Assembly: GCA_009781045.1 (NCBI GenBank)
Contig: WQYW01000009.1
Span: 1 to 58,916, forward strand
DNA: 58,916 bases
Reading direction: 5' to 3'
Source: Alphaproteobacteria bacterium
Lineage (GTDB): Bacteria; Pseudomonadota; Alphaproteobacteria; Rhizobiales; Xanthobacteraceae
The notes beneath the pieces were generated by a model. The model saw only the letters and a program-made list of their open reading frames with translations, ran no database searches and had not been told where the DNA came from. This document shows, piece by piece, positions 19,577-28,164 of this stretch. The stretch's first letter is position 1; each line of letters begins with the position of its first letter. A program made the position numbers and the translations under genes.

Positions 19577-21445
19577 ATGGGTATTTCCATCGACGGCCGC
19601 AATTACGCCGACCGCACCGCGTCAGCCCCAGCAGATTCCGACGATCAGAGCGCGCGGAATTTCCGGGCTGAGCTGGAAAAACAAACTTCCGGCAAGGCAC
19701 AATATGCCGCCGCCCAGGAATTCGCGAGGGATGCTCACGAGAAATATAACCAGGGCCATGGCGGCGGCAGCACGATCGGCAGCTGGTGGTACAATGATCG
19801 CGATTATCTCTCGCCGGCCCAGCAAAAGCTCTTTGACCAGGCGCAACACCTGAGCGATGTCGAGCGCGCCGGGGATGTGTCGGGCGCTGCCGTTGCGGGC
19901 AGATCGGCACTCGACACTGCATCAATGGGTCTGACTGAGTTGGCGCATGACGCCACCACTTTTGAAATGGGCGATCAGTCCTGGGCGAACAATGCCAGGG
20001 AAAACAGGGAGAACCGCGAGGCTGCGGAGCGGCTGCATCCGTGGGCGTCACGCGCCGGAACGGCAGCTGGTGTCGCTGCCTGGCTTGCGGTCGGTTGGGA
20101 GAGCGGAGCGGCCAAGGCAGCGGTCAGCGGCGGAGGCGCTGCGCTTCGTGCCGCTGGTGCTGGCGCGGCAATGGGGGCGGTCAATGGGGCGACCCATAGT
20201 GATGGCTCTGTTGGGGAAGCCGCGGCCGGTGCGGGAATCGGTGTTGTTGTGGGCGCGGCGACGGGCGGAATCGGAGCCAAGGCTACCGAGATCGCGGCAC
20301 CCTATGTCTCAAAACTGGCTTCCACCCTTGCCTCCGCGGAATTGCGCGGTGGCTTGCATCCCCTCGAACAGAAGGCACTTGCCAATATCTCCGGCGGGTC
20401 GGCGAATTGGGAGGCCGAGGCAGAAGCCGCGACGACCGCAGCCAGCCGGGGGAAAGGTGCCGGACAGGGTGGCGTGAATGGCGGCAGTGGTGAGGCCGCC
20501 GGATCGGGAGGGCAAGCGACTGCACACGGTCCTGAGCCAACTGTCCCGCCCAGCCAGCCGGCCAACCCTGGTGGAACGAGGGCAGAGTTTCCTGTCGCAG
20601 CCGTTAACGAGCCAGCCGCCACAGCCAGCGGTAACGCCGGGAGACCAGCCGCTGGCCCGGGCGCAGCCAGGTCGCGGACCGAAGCCGATGTAGTCAACGG
20701 TGATGCTTTGGCGCCCTCCGGGCAGCAGCTTGCCAACACAGGCGGGAACGCGGTAGGCAACAATGACACCGCCCGAGCCGGGGGTGTTACCGGCGGGAGG
20801 GCACCCGCTGGCAATGCGGCCAGCCCTGGTGGCGCGAACGTATCTGGCCCACACGCCTCGGCTCCGACACAGGCGGCAGCAACAGCTGCAACAAGAAGGC
20901 TGACGACCAAAGAGATTGGCGATCTGGCTGAAACCCAGGCGGAACGCGATTTGATGGCGCAAGGCTATAGTACCATTTATAAGGTCCAGAATAAGTCTGG
21001 AAACGGCGTTGATCTGGTCGGTGTAAATGCCAATGGTGGGACGAAAACGGTCGAGGTCAAGGCTAACGGCGCTGGCCTGAATCGCGATCAGGCGAATATG
21101 GGGGGGCGCAGGTACGCAGAGAGTAGACTGAGGGATGCCGCTAACCGTACGGGGCGGTACAAGACTCTTACAAGGACCCAAAGGAAGGACGCGCGAAAGG
21201 CGCGTGTCGCCATCCGAAATGACTCCAACCCGAAGTATGAGGTTTGGAAATATGATGTAGACCAAAATGGCAATGTTACCCGTCACCGGGTTGGAAATTG
21301 GGATTACGCCCCTGGGAAGAAGCCCGCCCGCTTGAGCTTTGGCCAGCCTCCTCAAAACAATGTTGGGGTGGGTCAGCCGCAGGTCAGGCCGCCTGCAACT
21401 GGGCCGCCTGCGCCAGCCACTCCACCCGTTCAGCCTTCGCCATGA
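19577..21445 (+). CDS. Predicted polymorphic toxin with C-terminal PD-(D/E)XK nuclease domain
   Basis: The ATG at 19577 has GGGGAG eight bases upstream. The 622-residue protein has no signal peptide. Residues 1-150 are polar and charged, 155-250 form Ala/Gly-rich hydrophobic segments (AGTAAGVAAWLAVGW; AAGAGIGVVVGAATGGIG) like the membrane-crossing parts of secreted toxins, and 290-440 are a Gly/Pro/Ala linker. The C-terminal domain has EIGDLAETQAE (Glu452/456), SGNGVDLVG (Asp479) and TVEVKAN (Glu493, Lys495), the E...D...ExK order of PD-(D/E)XK nucleases, then an Arg/Lys-rich tail. A Pro-rich end follows. The next gene is a good immunity candidate. Delivery by type VI or another contact system is inferred; no VgrG, PAAR or Hcp is in the window. 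Confidence 0.72.
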   Translation: MGISIDGRNYADRTASAPADSDDQSARNFRAELEKQTSGKAQYAAAQEFARDAHEKYNQGHGGGSTIGSWWYNDRDYLSPAQQKLFDQAQHLSDVERAGDVSGAAVAGRSALDTASMGLTELAHDATTFEMGDQSWANNARENRENREAAERLHPWASRAGTAAGVAAWLAVGWESGAAKAAVSGGGAALRAAGAGAAMGAVNGATHSDGSVGEAAAGAGIGVVVGAATGGIGAKATEIAAPYVSKLASTLASAELRGGLHPLEQKALANISGGSANWEAEAEAATTAASRGKGAGQGGVNGGSGEAAGSGGQATAHGPEPTVPPSQPANPGGTRAEFPVAAVNEPAATASGNAGRPAAGPGAARSRTEADVVNGDALAPSGQQLANTGGNAVGNNDTARAGGVTGGRAPAGNAASPGGANVSGPHASAPTQAAATAATRRLTTKEIGDLAETQAERDLMAQGYSTIYKVQNKSGNGVDLVGVNANGGTKTVEVKANGAGLNRDQANMGGRRYAESRLRDAANRTGRYKTLTRTQRKDARKARVAIRNDSNPKYEVWKYDVDQNGNVTRHRVGNWDYAPGKKPARLSFGQPPQNNVGVGQPQVRPPATGPPAPATPPVQPSP

Positions 21446-21474
21446 GACATAGCAGATAATTTTTGGGTAGTGCA

Positions 21475-22446
21475 ATGACGACAATTCGCAAATTACGAAA
21501 GACGACCGAGGCACTGCTGCGTGAGCGGGTCGAAGAGAACGTGGAGGACCTTTACGATGAGCCGATGGGTACTTTAGCCAAATGGATGGCCAATGATCCG
21601 GATTTCATGAAGATACCAAACGTTCGATTTAGTCTATTCTCACAATCCGATTGGATCTATAGGAGCTCACTTGAGAAATATGTGGCGGATTGTCTGTACG
21701 GATCTCTGGATTTGACCTGGCTCCAGCTGGCACAACAGAGCCAGTCGATTGAGTTTATCTGCGCCGCCACGATTCGAGCAAACAACCGGCAGCATCGTTC
21801 GGCCTTTGTTTCGCTGGAGCGTTTCGCTGAGCTTCTGGCGCGATCCGTGGTTCTGGGTTGGCGTGAGGACGCCGAGCTTTTCGCGCGAGTTGGCTTCAAT
21901 GACGTCGAGGGAGCTTTGGACGCCGGGATCGGTGTTATGTGCCCCATGCCGTGGTTTGTCGTTGAATTGTTCAAGGACTGGCTGGGCGCATCGAAGGTTG
22001 ATTTGATGACGCCGTTCAGGACCGATTTTTTTGAAAATCTGGGGCCTTGGCGTGAGTTGCTGGCGAACTGGCGTGAAACCGATCTCGAGAAGTTTGAAAA
22101 GATCATGTTCCGGGCCGCCGATGTCCATGTCGCGCAATCACGCGAAGCGGAAGAAGATGACGATGACGAGACCATGCACTTTGATGTCGAAGAAACGGCA
22201 TACTGGATGTGGCCGATCACGTTGCTGGCGGTCTTGCGGTTGCGGGAGTGGGAAGGGCTGAAAAATCCTGCCATGACGCACCCGTTGTTCAGGGAAAGCC
22301 CGCTTGGGCAGTTACAGGAACCACTGGAGCGCCAACCAAATGACTTGCTGACAGCTGCGCAAGAGCGCTTCGGTCGTGAAAATCCCGGGATGTTCTCGCT
22401 GGCTGATTTGCCCAGGCTGCGGGCGGCCCAAGGCAGCCGGTTGTAG
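21475..22446 (+). CDS. Candidate immunity protein for the adjacent nuclease toxin
   Basis: This 323-residue, acidic, soluble protein starts 29 bases after the toxin gene on the same strand; the ATG at 21475 is taken rather than a TTG 12 bases earlier. It has no signal peptide or membrane segment, as expected for the antidote of a cytoplasmic nuclease. It is rich in helices and Trp, with an acidic patch EAEEDDDDETMHFD near residue 230 that could mimic DNA or contact the basic nuclease. The layout (repeated W, SLERFAELLARSVVLGW and later LAVLRLREWEG) recalls helical DUF1911-like immunity proteins, but I cannot claim membership. Its local GC content is lower than that of neighbouring genes, which fits horizontal gain. 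Confidence 0.6.
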   Translation: MTTIRKLRKTTEALLRERVEENVEDLYDEPMGTLAKWMANDPDFMKIPNVRFSLFSQSDWIYRSSLEKYVADCLYGSLDLTWLQLAQQSQSIEFICAATIRANNRQHRSAFVSLERFAELLARSVVLGWREDAELFARVGFNDVEGALDAGIGVMCPMPWFVVELFKDWLGASKVDLMTPFRTDFFENLGPWRELLANWRETDLEKFEKIMFRAADVHVAQSREAEEDDDDETMHFDVEETAYWMWPITLLAVLRLREWEGLKNPAMTHPLFRESPLGQLQEPLERQPNDLLTAAQERFGRENPGMFSLADLPRLRAAQGSRL

Positions 22447-22607
22447 AGTTCCAGGTGCCAGACACCATGGCGGCGCGAGCTGGCACCCTCGGTGTCGCGG
22501 ATGGAATCGATGTGGTCCGCTGCGCCAAAGCCGTCCTATCGGGCCTGTCGGGAACGATTGAAGCACTGCAGCGCGAACGCGGCACAGGCTTGGGGGAAAC
22601 GGTGGTC

Positions 22608-22818
22608 GGTGGCCGGACGCTTCGTCGAGGAAGCCGTCCCTGAGGCGGGCGGCGCGCCGCGAGGTCCGCTCAGCGTAGCGGCAGTTGCTGGCGCGGTCGG
22701 TGCCGGCGGGGGGCGGAGCAAGACAATACACCGCGCCGCTGAAACTGACGAACTGCCAGTCGGCGCCGGCCGTGTTCATTTGTTCATTTCGCGCCGGAAG
22801 GCATTGATATCGTCGGTG
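22608..22818. repeat. Decayed copy of the 3' end of the dienelactone hydrolase gene
   Basis: This stretch matches 23032-23242, the 3' quarter of the minus-strand hydrolase gene, with scattered substitutions and a small insertion (an extra GTTCATTT near 22785). Read on the minus strand it still gives GADWQFVSFSGAVYCLAPPPAGTD and NCRYAERTSRRA, but the catalytic His is lost (AVHC to AVYC). It is not expected to make a functional protein. Confidence 0.85.
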
Positions 22819-22868
22819 CCCGCCTGGCGAAGGATTTCATACTTGACGCCGGACGCCGGATCACCGCC
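22813..22868. repeat. Fragment of the giant autotransporter barrel joined to the hydrolase copy
   Basis: These 56 bases match 18912-18967 of the autotransporter gene at 52 positions and in its sense orientation they read ARLAKDF...AGRRITAG. The fragment abuts the hydrolase copy exactly at a shared TCGGTGC/TCGGCGC, so the joint looks like a microhomology recombination. The rest of 22447-23026 holds no recognisable gene. Confidence 0.85.
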
Positions 22869-23026
22869 GGGGAGTGCTTTCGCCTCTTGCGAAGGGGGCA
22901 CCGTGGCAAAGGGACGGTGGCTGCGGCGATTTGGTGCGGTGTGGGCGCGATTGCGACGTCCGGCGTCGCTTTGCAAGCCCGCCATTGACGCCGTCTCGCG
23001 GTGAATGGCGGGGAAAGCGGGAGGTC

Positions 23027-23869
23027 TCAGTGGCCGAACACTTCGTCGAAGAAACTGTCCATCAGTCGGATGGCGCGGCGCGAGGTGCGCTCATCATAGC
23101 GGCAGTTGCTGGCGGGGTCGGTACCGGCGGCGGGCAGGGCAAAACAATGCACCGCGCCGCTGAAATTGACGAACTGCCAGTCGGCGCCGGCAACGTTCAT
23201 TTCGCGCTGGAAGGCACCGATATCGTCGGCGCTCACGGCCTTGTCGTCGGCCCCGTTGAGGATCAGCAGCGGGGTTCGCGCCGAGCCCGGGGCGGCGCGG
23301 GTGTTGGCGGAAAGATCGCCGTGCAGCGTCACCACACCGGCAAGCTGGTCGCCGCCGCGGGCGAGTTCGAGCACCGTGGTGCCGCCGAGGCAGAAGCCGA
23401 AGGCTCCGATCCTGGCGGGGTCAAGGGGAGCGTGTCCGGCCTGGGCCCGGAGTGCGGCGACGGCGCTGCGGACCCGGGCGCGCAAGGCGGCACGGTCGCC
23501 GGAGCGCAGCTCTCCGGCGAGCTTTGCAGCCTCGGTCTTATCTTTCGGTTGTGCCCCCTTGCCGTAATAATCCGCAAGCAGGATGACATAGCGCGTGCCG
23601 GCAAGCTCCTTTGCCCGCTCCAGGGCCGCAGGCGTTACACCGAGCCAGTCGGGCGCCATTACCAGACCGGGGCGAAGGTGCGGATCGGCATCATCATAGA
23701 CCACATAGCCACTGAAGGTCTGGCCCTCGACCTGCCATTCCGCAGGCTCGGCGCGCGGTGCGGCCACGGCAGAGGACGGCATGGCTGCGGAGAAAATCGC
23801 ACCGGACAGCACGGCGAGCGAAAAAGTGAGGGCGGCAACAGCGTGGGGCAGGCGGAAGCTGGAGAGCAT
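23027..23869 (-). CDS. Exported dienelactone hydrolase family protein
   Basis: The ATG at 23869 is preferred (AGAGGA seven bases upstream) over one 33 bases earlier. A signal peptide covers about residues 1-36 (AALTFSLAVLSGAIFSAAMPSSAVA). The alpha/beta-hydrolase core shows the DLH triad: nucleophilic Cys in GFCLGG, Asp in NGADDKAV and His in SGAVHCFA, the layout of bacterial dienelactone hydrolases rather than serine esterases. Dienelactone hydrolase opens dienelactone to maleylacetate in chlorocatechol breakdown. This exported form, common in proteobacteria, has no fixed substrate, and no catechol genes are nearby. The protein is 280 residues, a normal family length. Its 3' end has been copied into 22608-22818. 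Confidence 0.9.
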   Translation of the reverse strand: MLSSFRLPHAVAALTFSLAVLSGAIFSAAMPSSAVAAPRAEPAEWQVEGQTFSGYVVYDDADPHLRPGLVMAPDWLGVTPAALERAKELAGTRYVILLADYYGKGAQPKDKTEAAKLAGELRSGDRAALRARVRSAVAALRAQAGHAPLDPARIGAFGFCLGGTTVLELARGGDQLAGVVTLHGDLSANTRAAPGSARTPLLILNGADDKAVSADDIGAFQREMNVAGADWQFVNFSGAVHCFALPAAGTDPASNCRYDERTSRRAIRLMDSFFDEVFGH

Positions 23870-24420
23870 GGAGGATTCCTCTGAACGGGGAGATGGCTGC
23901 ACAACCTAGCAGCCTGTCGAGCCTGATGTTGGAAATTCAGCAGCCAGGCGGATTTCTCGGCAACGCCCGGGCGATTTTCCCTGTGATCGTTCTTTTCGGC
24001 GGGTGCCGAAGCTGTTTTACGGGACGGCATCTCAGGGCTCGACGATGGCCATTCCAGGGCAGCCGAGTTGGCCGTTTCGCGGCATCGTGGAGGCTTGCAG
24101 GTTCCAGGAGTGGCTCTGCTGTCGCGGCGACGCCCACAATTCCTGCGCCACGTCACAGCTCGGGGTGAAGTCCGCGGCGCCAGGAACTCGCCTGTGCCAG
24201 GCACAGTTCCAGGCCGGCACGCTCATTCCACAGGCGGCAGGGGAATTTAACGCCTCGCCGCGTGCCGGGCATGCCGGGAGTGGAAAATGCCGGGAGTGGC
24301 GATGACGGCGGGTTACGGCGGAACTGCTTTCTGTCAAGGAACGCAGTGTTCCGCTGTCAGCCTGATCGGGATCCTCAGCTCCTTCGTCGAACGCGAAAGA
24401 CAGCGTGATCGAAAGCCCCG
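23870..24420. other. Gap with no supported gene
   Basis: A plus-strand frame at 24003-24305 encodes a Cys-containing polypeptide without a ribosome-binding site or family. Short direct repeats (ATGCCGGGAGTGG twice near 24280) are present. The 5' part holds the hydrolase promoter region. Nothing further can be supported. Confidence 0.4.
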
Positions 24421-25137
24421 GTGCTGGCGCAAATCCTGACATTGCCGGACATTTCCGCACCGGGTCTTGACCTTGGCCGAAACCTGCGGTTGACTGCTGA
24501 AATGTCTGGCGATTTCAACGCTGCACAGATCCATGTCGGGCTGAACCGGATCATGCCTGAGATCTGGCGGCGACTGATTGTGCCCTCGGACTGGAACCTC
24601 GACCAGCTCCATCTCGTCATCCAGGCTGCTTTCGGCTGGTGGCATTATCATCTTCATGAGTTCCGTATCGGCGGTTTGCGCTATGGGGATGTCGAGGCGC
24701 TGACGGAGGATGCGTCCGACGATGACCCTCGCGTTTTCGAATCCAGAGACGTCCGCCTTTGTGATTTCGAGTGGAACACGGCCTTCACCTACGTTTACGA
24801 TTTCGGTGATTGCTGGCGCCATTCGGTGATGATCGAGGAGTTTCTCGCGCTTGATGTCGCCCCGCTTCGTGCCAGTTGCATCGGTGGAGCGCGAGCCCGC
24901 CCACCGGAAGATGTCGGTGGTGTCAGCGGCTATGACGCATTTCTGGAAATCATCGCAGACGAGGATCATCCGGAATATGCCGAAACCCTGGAATGGTGTG
25001 GCGGGTATTTTGATCCGGACTGGTTCGATCTGGCGCAGGTCAACAGGGACGTCTCGGCGGCACTGAATCCGAAAGCCAGGCGCCGCCTGTTCCAGCCGAA
25101 GCCGAAACGGTCAAAGCGCGGCAGGTCCGGCGTTTGA
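24421..25137 (+). CDS. Plasmid pRiA4b ORF-3-like family protein
   Basis: The 238-residue frame contains the PRiA4_ORF3 domain from about residue 35 on: IMPEIWRRLIVPSDWNLDQLHLVIQAAFGWWHYHLHEF, the FTYVYDFGDCWRHSVMIEE block, CIGGARARPPEDVGG and the Y-x-x-F-L-x-I end. The Trp, His and FGD residues are characteristic. An internal ATG at 24502 (MSGDFNAAQ) would begin right at the domain and may be the true start. The family is widespread on plasmids and chromosomes of rhizobia and relatives and is sometimes linked to mobile elements; its biochemical role is unknown. It stands alone between two repeat-rich gaps. Confidence 0.85.
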   Translation: MLAQILTLPDISAPGLDLGRNLRLTAEMSGDFNAAQIHVGLNRIMPEIWRRLIVPSDWNLDQLHLVIQAAFGWWHYHLHEFRIGGLRYGDVEALTEDASDDDPRVFESRDVRLCDFEWNTAFTYVYDFGDCWRHSVMIEEFLALDVAPLRASCIGGARARPPEDVGGVSGYDAFLEIIADEDHPEYAETLEWCGGYFDPDWFDLAQVNRDVSAALNPKARRRLFQPKPKRSKRGRSGV

Positions 25138-25930
25138 AAGCTCGGCGCTGTCTCCGGGGTGGTTTGCGGAACCCTCTGCTCCGGCGGCGGAGAGGATCGA
25201 AGCGCTGCTGTCATGGACTGCACCCGGTTCGGCCCGCGAGGCGGGAGGGCGCACAAGCGTTCCCGTTATACCCGCCAACAGTAATTCTGTCTCCATTTGG
25301 TATTGTCGGCCCCGCCTGAGCCGGTTCATCCTGCGCCCCCTCTTTTGCGTCATCGCAGCTCACCACGCCCGGGCTTGGGGTCCAGCGCCGGTACGAACGC
25401 TTCGGTAGTCTGACGGAGTCAATCCCGCCGTTGCGCGTTCTCCGAATCTGTGCCGCAGGTCTGATTGCGACCCGGTGGCTTCCTTCCTGCATCGCCCGGG
25501 ACAGGAAAAGAGCGCGGGAGCGATGGAGTCTCAATGACGGAAGCTGCCGATGCGGCACGCAATGCCGAAAAGCCGGCGAAATCGCTGGTGGCAGGGACAG
25601 CAACCCGCAGCATGGCAAGGCCGAAAAAGGGCGGCATTGGTGGTGCGTATCGTGGACCGACTGTCGCCGGTGACGAGGTCCAGGAGCAGCCGGGGAGAGC
25701 GCGGGCCGGAAAGCTGTCCGGGTCCGGGTCGGCGGCGTGATACACCGAACAAAGATTGGCGGAGCCGAAGGCGACAGGGCGCCGATCACGTAGCAGTGAA
25801 GAGGGAGGGGAACTCGGGTTGGCGGGCGTCTCGCCAAACCGGACGCAAATACGGGTGAAAGCAGGTTCCGCGCGGGGCCGGCGGTCCGCGCGTCACGATG
25901 TCGAGGCTGGTGGCGCCCCCGCCCTCGCCT
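25138..25930. other. Gap before the duplicated DUF4129 region; one weak small frame
   Basis: No family is recognisable. A 68-residue frame at 25534-25740 (plus) has a TGGAG five bases before its ATG but a low-complexity Ala/Gly/Arg composition; I rate it unlikely to be real. From about 25755 the DNA loosely resembles 27172-27280, showing that the duplication described at 25931 once extended further upstream. Confidence 0.4.
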
Positions 25931-26805
25931 GTGGATCGACTGTCGATATTCTGATAGGCAACCCCGGTTGCCCGTGAAAGCCCTCTCGTTGATGTCAAAA
26001 ATACTGTCGTGCGGATAGAATTGGTCGCCACCACCCGTCGATTCCCCCCTGGTCTGGTTCTGGCATTCGTCCTCCCGGCACTCGCCGGCCTGTTTCTGTT
26101 CGCTGGCCTGGGCGGTTACGCCGTGGCGGCGCAGGATGCCGGAGGAAAGGCGCGCGAGGCGGCGCAGCAATTCAACGTCCAGATGGAGCTGCGGAATACC
26201 TCCGACCTTCCGGAAAGACCGTGGGCGGGCGGCGCATTCGTGCTCTATGGCCTGCTCGCGGGTGCCGTGGTTGTCATCCTGTGGACGCTGCGGCACAGTA
26301 TCGGGCAGATGTTTGATCGTCCGGTTGCGCTGAAAAGCGAAGACGAGGCTGTCATTCCATCGATCTCGGTGGAGCGGCTTGAGGGTGCGCAGCTGGAGGC
26401 CGATGAGCTGGCGCATCAGGGGCGTTTTGTCGAAGCGATGCATATGCTGCTTCTGAGTGCGTTTACGGAGTTGCGCAGGTCGTTCGCCCTGCGCTTTGCC
26501 GAGTCGCTGACCAGCCGGGAACTCCTCAGCCTGCTGCCGCTTCCCGCCGTGACGCTTGCGGCGCTCTCCGACATTGTGACACGGGTCGAACTGGCCTGGT
26601 TCGGTCAATACAGCGTCCTTGCCGGCGACTATCTGGCGTGTCGTAAAAGTTTCGACGTCCTCACCGCAACCGCTCGCGGGCACGCACGGGGACGGGCGGA
26701 TGCCTGATCAGACGCTGTTTTCGCGAAGCACGGTGGTTGTCCTGGTGGCCTGCGCGGCCCTGGCGATGGGGCTGTCGTCGCTCCTGCATCGGGCGGAGAT
26801 ACCAT
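25931..26805 (+). repeat. First copy of a tandem segmental duplication (partner 27355-28262)
   Basis: The two segments start together at GTGGA(T/C)CG...CTGT and match through a shared upstream region, the whole DUF4129 gene and the first roughly 100 bases of the DUF4350 gene. The second copy is about 33 bases longer because of an extra linker in the DUF4129 protein. The 3' part of the DUF4129 gene is almost identical, while the linker has diverged. Confidence 0.9.
26009..26707 (+). CDS. DUF4129 domain-containing membrane protein, duplicate copy
   Basis: The product is a near twin of the 27433-28164 protein. An N-terminal hydrophobic segment (LVLAFVLPALAGLFLFAGLGG) is followed by a short extracytoplasmic stretch, a second membrane segment (FVLYGLLAGAVVVILWTLRH) and the cytoplasmic DUF4129 domain (residues about 120-225: AHQGRFVEAMHMLLLSAF..LRRSFALRFAESLTSRELL). 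The GTG start has no obvious ribosome-binding site, as in the other copy. The linker is about 11 residues shorter than in the operon copy. The gene ends in an ATG/TGA overlap with a truncated DUF4350 frame, so it has lost its operon. It may be expressed, since the reading frame is intact, or simply be a recent relic. Confidence 0.75.
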   Translation: MRIELVATTRRFPPGLVLAFVLPALAGLFLFAGLGGYAVAAQDAGGKAREAAQQFNVQMELRNTSDLPERPWAGGAFVLYGLLAGAVVVILWTLRHSIGQMFDRPVALKSEDEAVIPSISVERLEGAQLEADELAHQGRFVEAMHMLLLSAFTELRRSFALRFAESLTSRELLSLLPLPAVTLAALSDIVTRVELAWFGQYSVLAGDYLACRKSFDVLTATARGHARGRADA

Positions 26806-26864
26806 GCGCGCGGGTGCTGGAGCGACGGAGTCAGGGACAACCGCGGCAATGCGACAGGCGGTGA
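26700..26864 (+). pseudogene. Truncated 5' end of a DUF4350 gene
   Basis: From the ATG at 26700, the first 30 or so codons (MPDQTLFSRSTVVVLVACAALAMGLSS) match the start of the intact DUF4350 gene at 28157. After about 26805 similarity ends abruptly and the frame stops at 26864. Only the first membrane segment remains, so no function is expected. Confidence 0.85.
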
Positions 26865-26959
26865 CGCAAGGGCGGCGACGGTGCCGCAGTTGTGGTGCAG
26901 ACCGTGGTCCGGTCGCCTGGAACGAGTTCGACAAATCCACGGGGGTCGAGCAGAAGCTG

Positions 26960-27087
26960 GCCGCGTGCGGACCAGACCGTGGCCGCGTGCGGACCAGACC
27001 GTGGCCGCGTGCGGACCAGACCGTGGCCGCGTGCGGACCAGACCGTGGCCGCGTGCGGACCAGACCATGGCCGCGTGCGGACCAGAA
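26960..27087. repeat. 22-bp tandem repeat, about six copies
   Basis: The unit GCCGCGTGCGGACCAGACCGTG begins at 26960, 26982, 27004, 27026, 27048 and 27070; the last two carry substitutions and a degenerate copy follows to about 27120. Because 22 is not a multiple of three, the array reads through all three frames in turn and gives spurious Arg/Pro repeats. It lies in the scar between the duplicated segments. It is too regular and gapless to be a CRISPR array. Confidence 0.9.
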
Positions 27088-27432
27088 GCCGCCCTTGTGC
27101 GGGACCAGAAGCTGGCCGGCTGGGGACCGGAACCCAGCAGGCGGGGAGAGGCCGGGAGCCCGGCTCGCGGAGCCGGAAGGCGACGGGACACGGATCACGT
27201 TGCAGTGAACGGGGGGTCGGGGAAGCCGGACTGGAACCTGTTCCGGGACGCGCATCGCCAAAAGGGGCGCAAATATGCCGGTGATCGGGCTTCGCGTGCC
27301 TGGGCTTGCGGCACCGCATCACGTGGCGGAGCTGATGGCCGCGGGCGCGGGCTTGTGGACCGGCTGTGGATATTCTGATAGGCAGCCCGGGTTGCCCGTG
27401 AGAGTCCTCCCGTTGATGTCAAAAATGCTGTC

Positions 27433-28164
27433 GTGCGGATAGAATTGGCCACCACCCGTCGATTCCCCCCAGGTCTGGTTCTGGCATTCGTCCTCCCGGC
27501 ACTCGCCGGCCTGTTTCTGTTCGCTGGCCTGGGCGGCCAGGCTGGCGCGGCTCAGGATGCCGGAGGAAAGGCGCGTGCGGCGGCGCAGCAATTCAATGTC
27601 CAGACGGAGCTGCCGAAGACGGAGACCTTCGACAAGGAGGATCCGGCAACAAAGAGGGAAACATCGTCGGGATCGGGGCTGGCGGGTGGAGAGTTCGTTC
27701 TCTATGGCCTGCTCCTTGGCGCCGTGGTTCTGATCCTGTGGACGCTGCGGGACAGTATCGGGCAGATGTTTGTGCGCCCGGTGGCACTGCAGAGCGAGGA
27801 AGAGGTTGTGCTTCCGCCAATCTCGGTGGAGCGGCTTGAGGGTGCGCAGCTGGAGGCCGACGACCTGGCGCATCAGGGGCGCTTTGTCGAAGCGATGCAT
27901 ATGCTGCTTCTGAGTGCGTTTACGGAGTTGCGCAGGTCGTTCGCCCTGCGCTTTGCCGAGTCGCTGACCAGCCGGGAACTCCTCAAGCTGCTGCCGCTTC
28001 CCGCCGTGACGCTTGCGGCGCTCTCCGACATTGTCACCCGGGTCGAACTGGCCTGGTTCGGGCAATACAGCGTCCTTGCCGGCGATTATCTGGCATGCCG
28101 CAAAAGTTTCGACGTCCTGACCGCAACCGCTCGCGGGCAAGCGCGGGGACCGGCGGATGGCTGA
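27433..28164 (+). CDS. DUF4129 domain-containing membrane protein, first gene of the MoxR operon
   Basis: The 243-residue protein has an N-terminal signal-anchor (LVLAFVLPALAGLFLFAGLGG), a periplasmic linker with a charged insert (KTETFDKEDPATKRE), a second membrane segment near residue 90 (FVLYGLLLGAVVLILWTL) and a C-terminal DUF4129 domain (residues about 130-235). The start is a GTG; no ATG fits better. Its stop overlaps the ATG of the DUF4350 gene (ATGGCTGA), showing translational coupling. DUF4129 proteins regularly accompany MoxR ATPases and DUF58 proteins. The domain is often next to transglutaminase-like modules, and its own activity is unknown. An upstream copy lies at 26009. Confidence 0.85.
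   Translation: MRIELATTRRFPPGLVLAFVLPALAGLFLFAGLGGQAGAAQDAGGKARAAAQQFNVQTELPKTETFDKEDPATKRETSSGSGLAGGEFVLYGLLLGAVVLILWTLRDSIGQMFVRPVALQSEEEVVLPPISVERLEGAQLEADDLAHQGRFVEAMHMLLLSAFTELRRSFALRFAESLTSRELLKLLPLPAVTLAALSDIVTRVELAWFGQYSVLAGDYLACRKSFDVLTATARGQARGPADG

Noticed and set aside
22492..23004. 170-codon plus-strand frame in the scar region
   Set aside because: It merely runs across the antisense of the hydrolase copy and the sense of the autotransporter fragment.
25211..26683. 490-codon minus-strand frame covering the first DUF4129 copy
   Set aside because: It is antisense to a DUF4129 gene whose twin at 27433 has the same shadow; composition is unlike a protein.
26960..27087. Possible CRISPR array
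   Set aside because: The 22-bp units follow each other without spacers and there are no cas genes.
26831..27322. Arg/Pro repeat proteins encoded by the 22-bp array
   Set aside because: Frames arise from a period not divisible by three and appear on both strands alike; no start signal.
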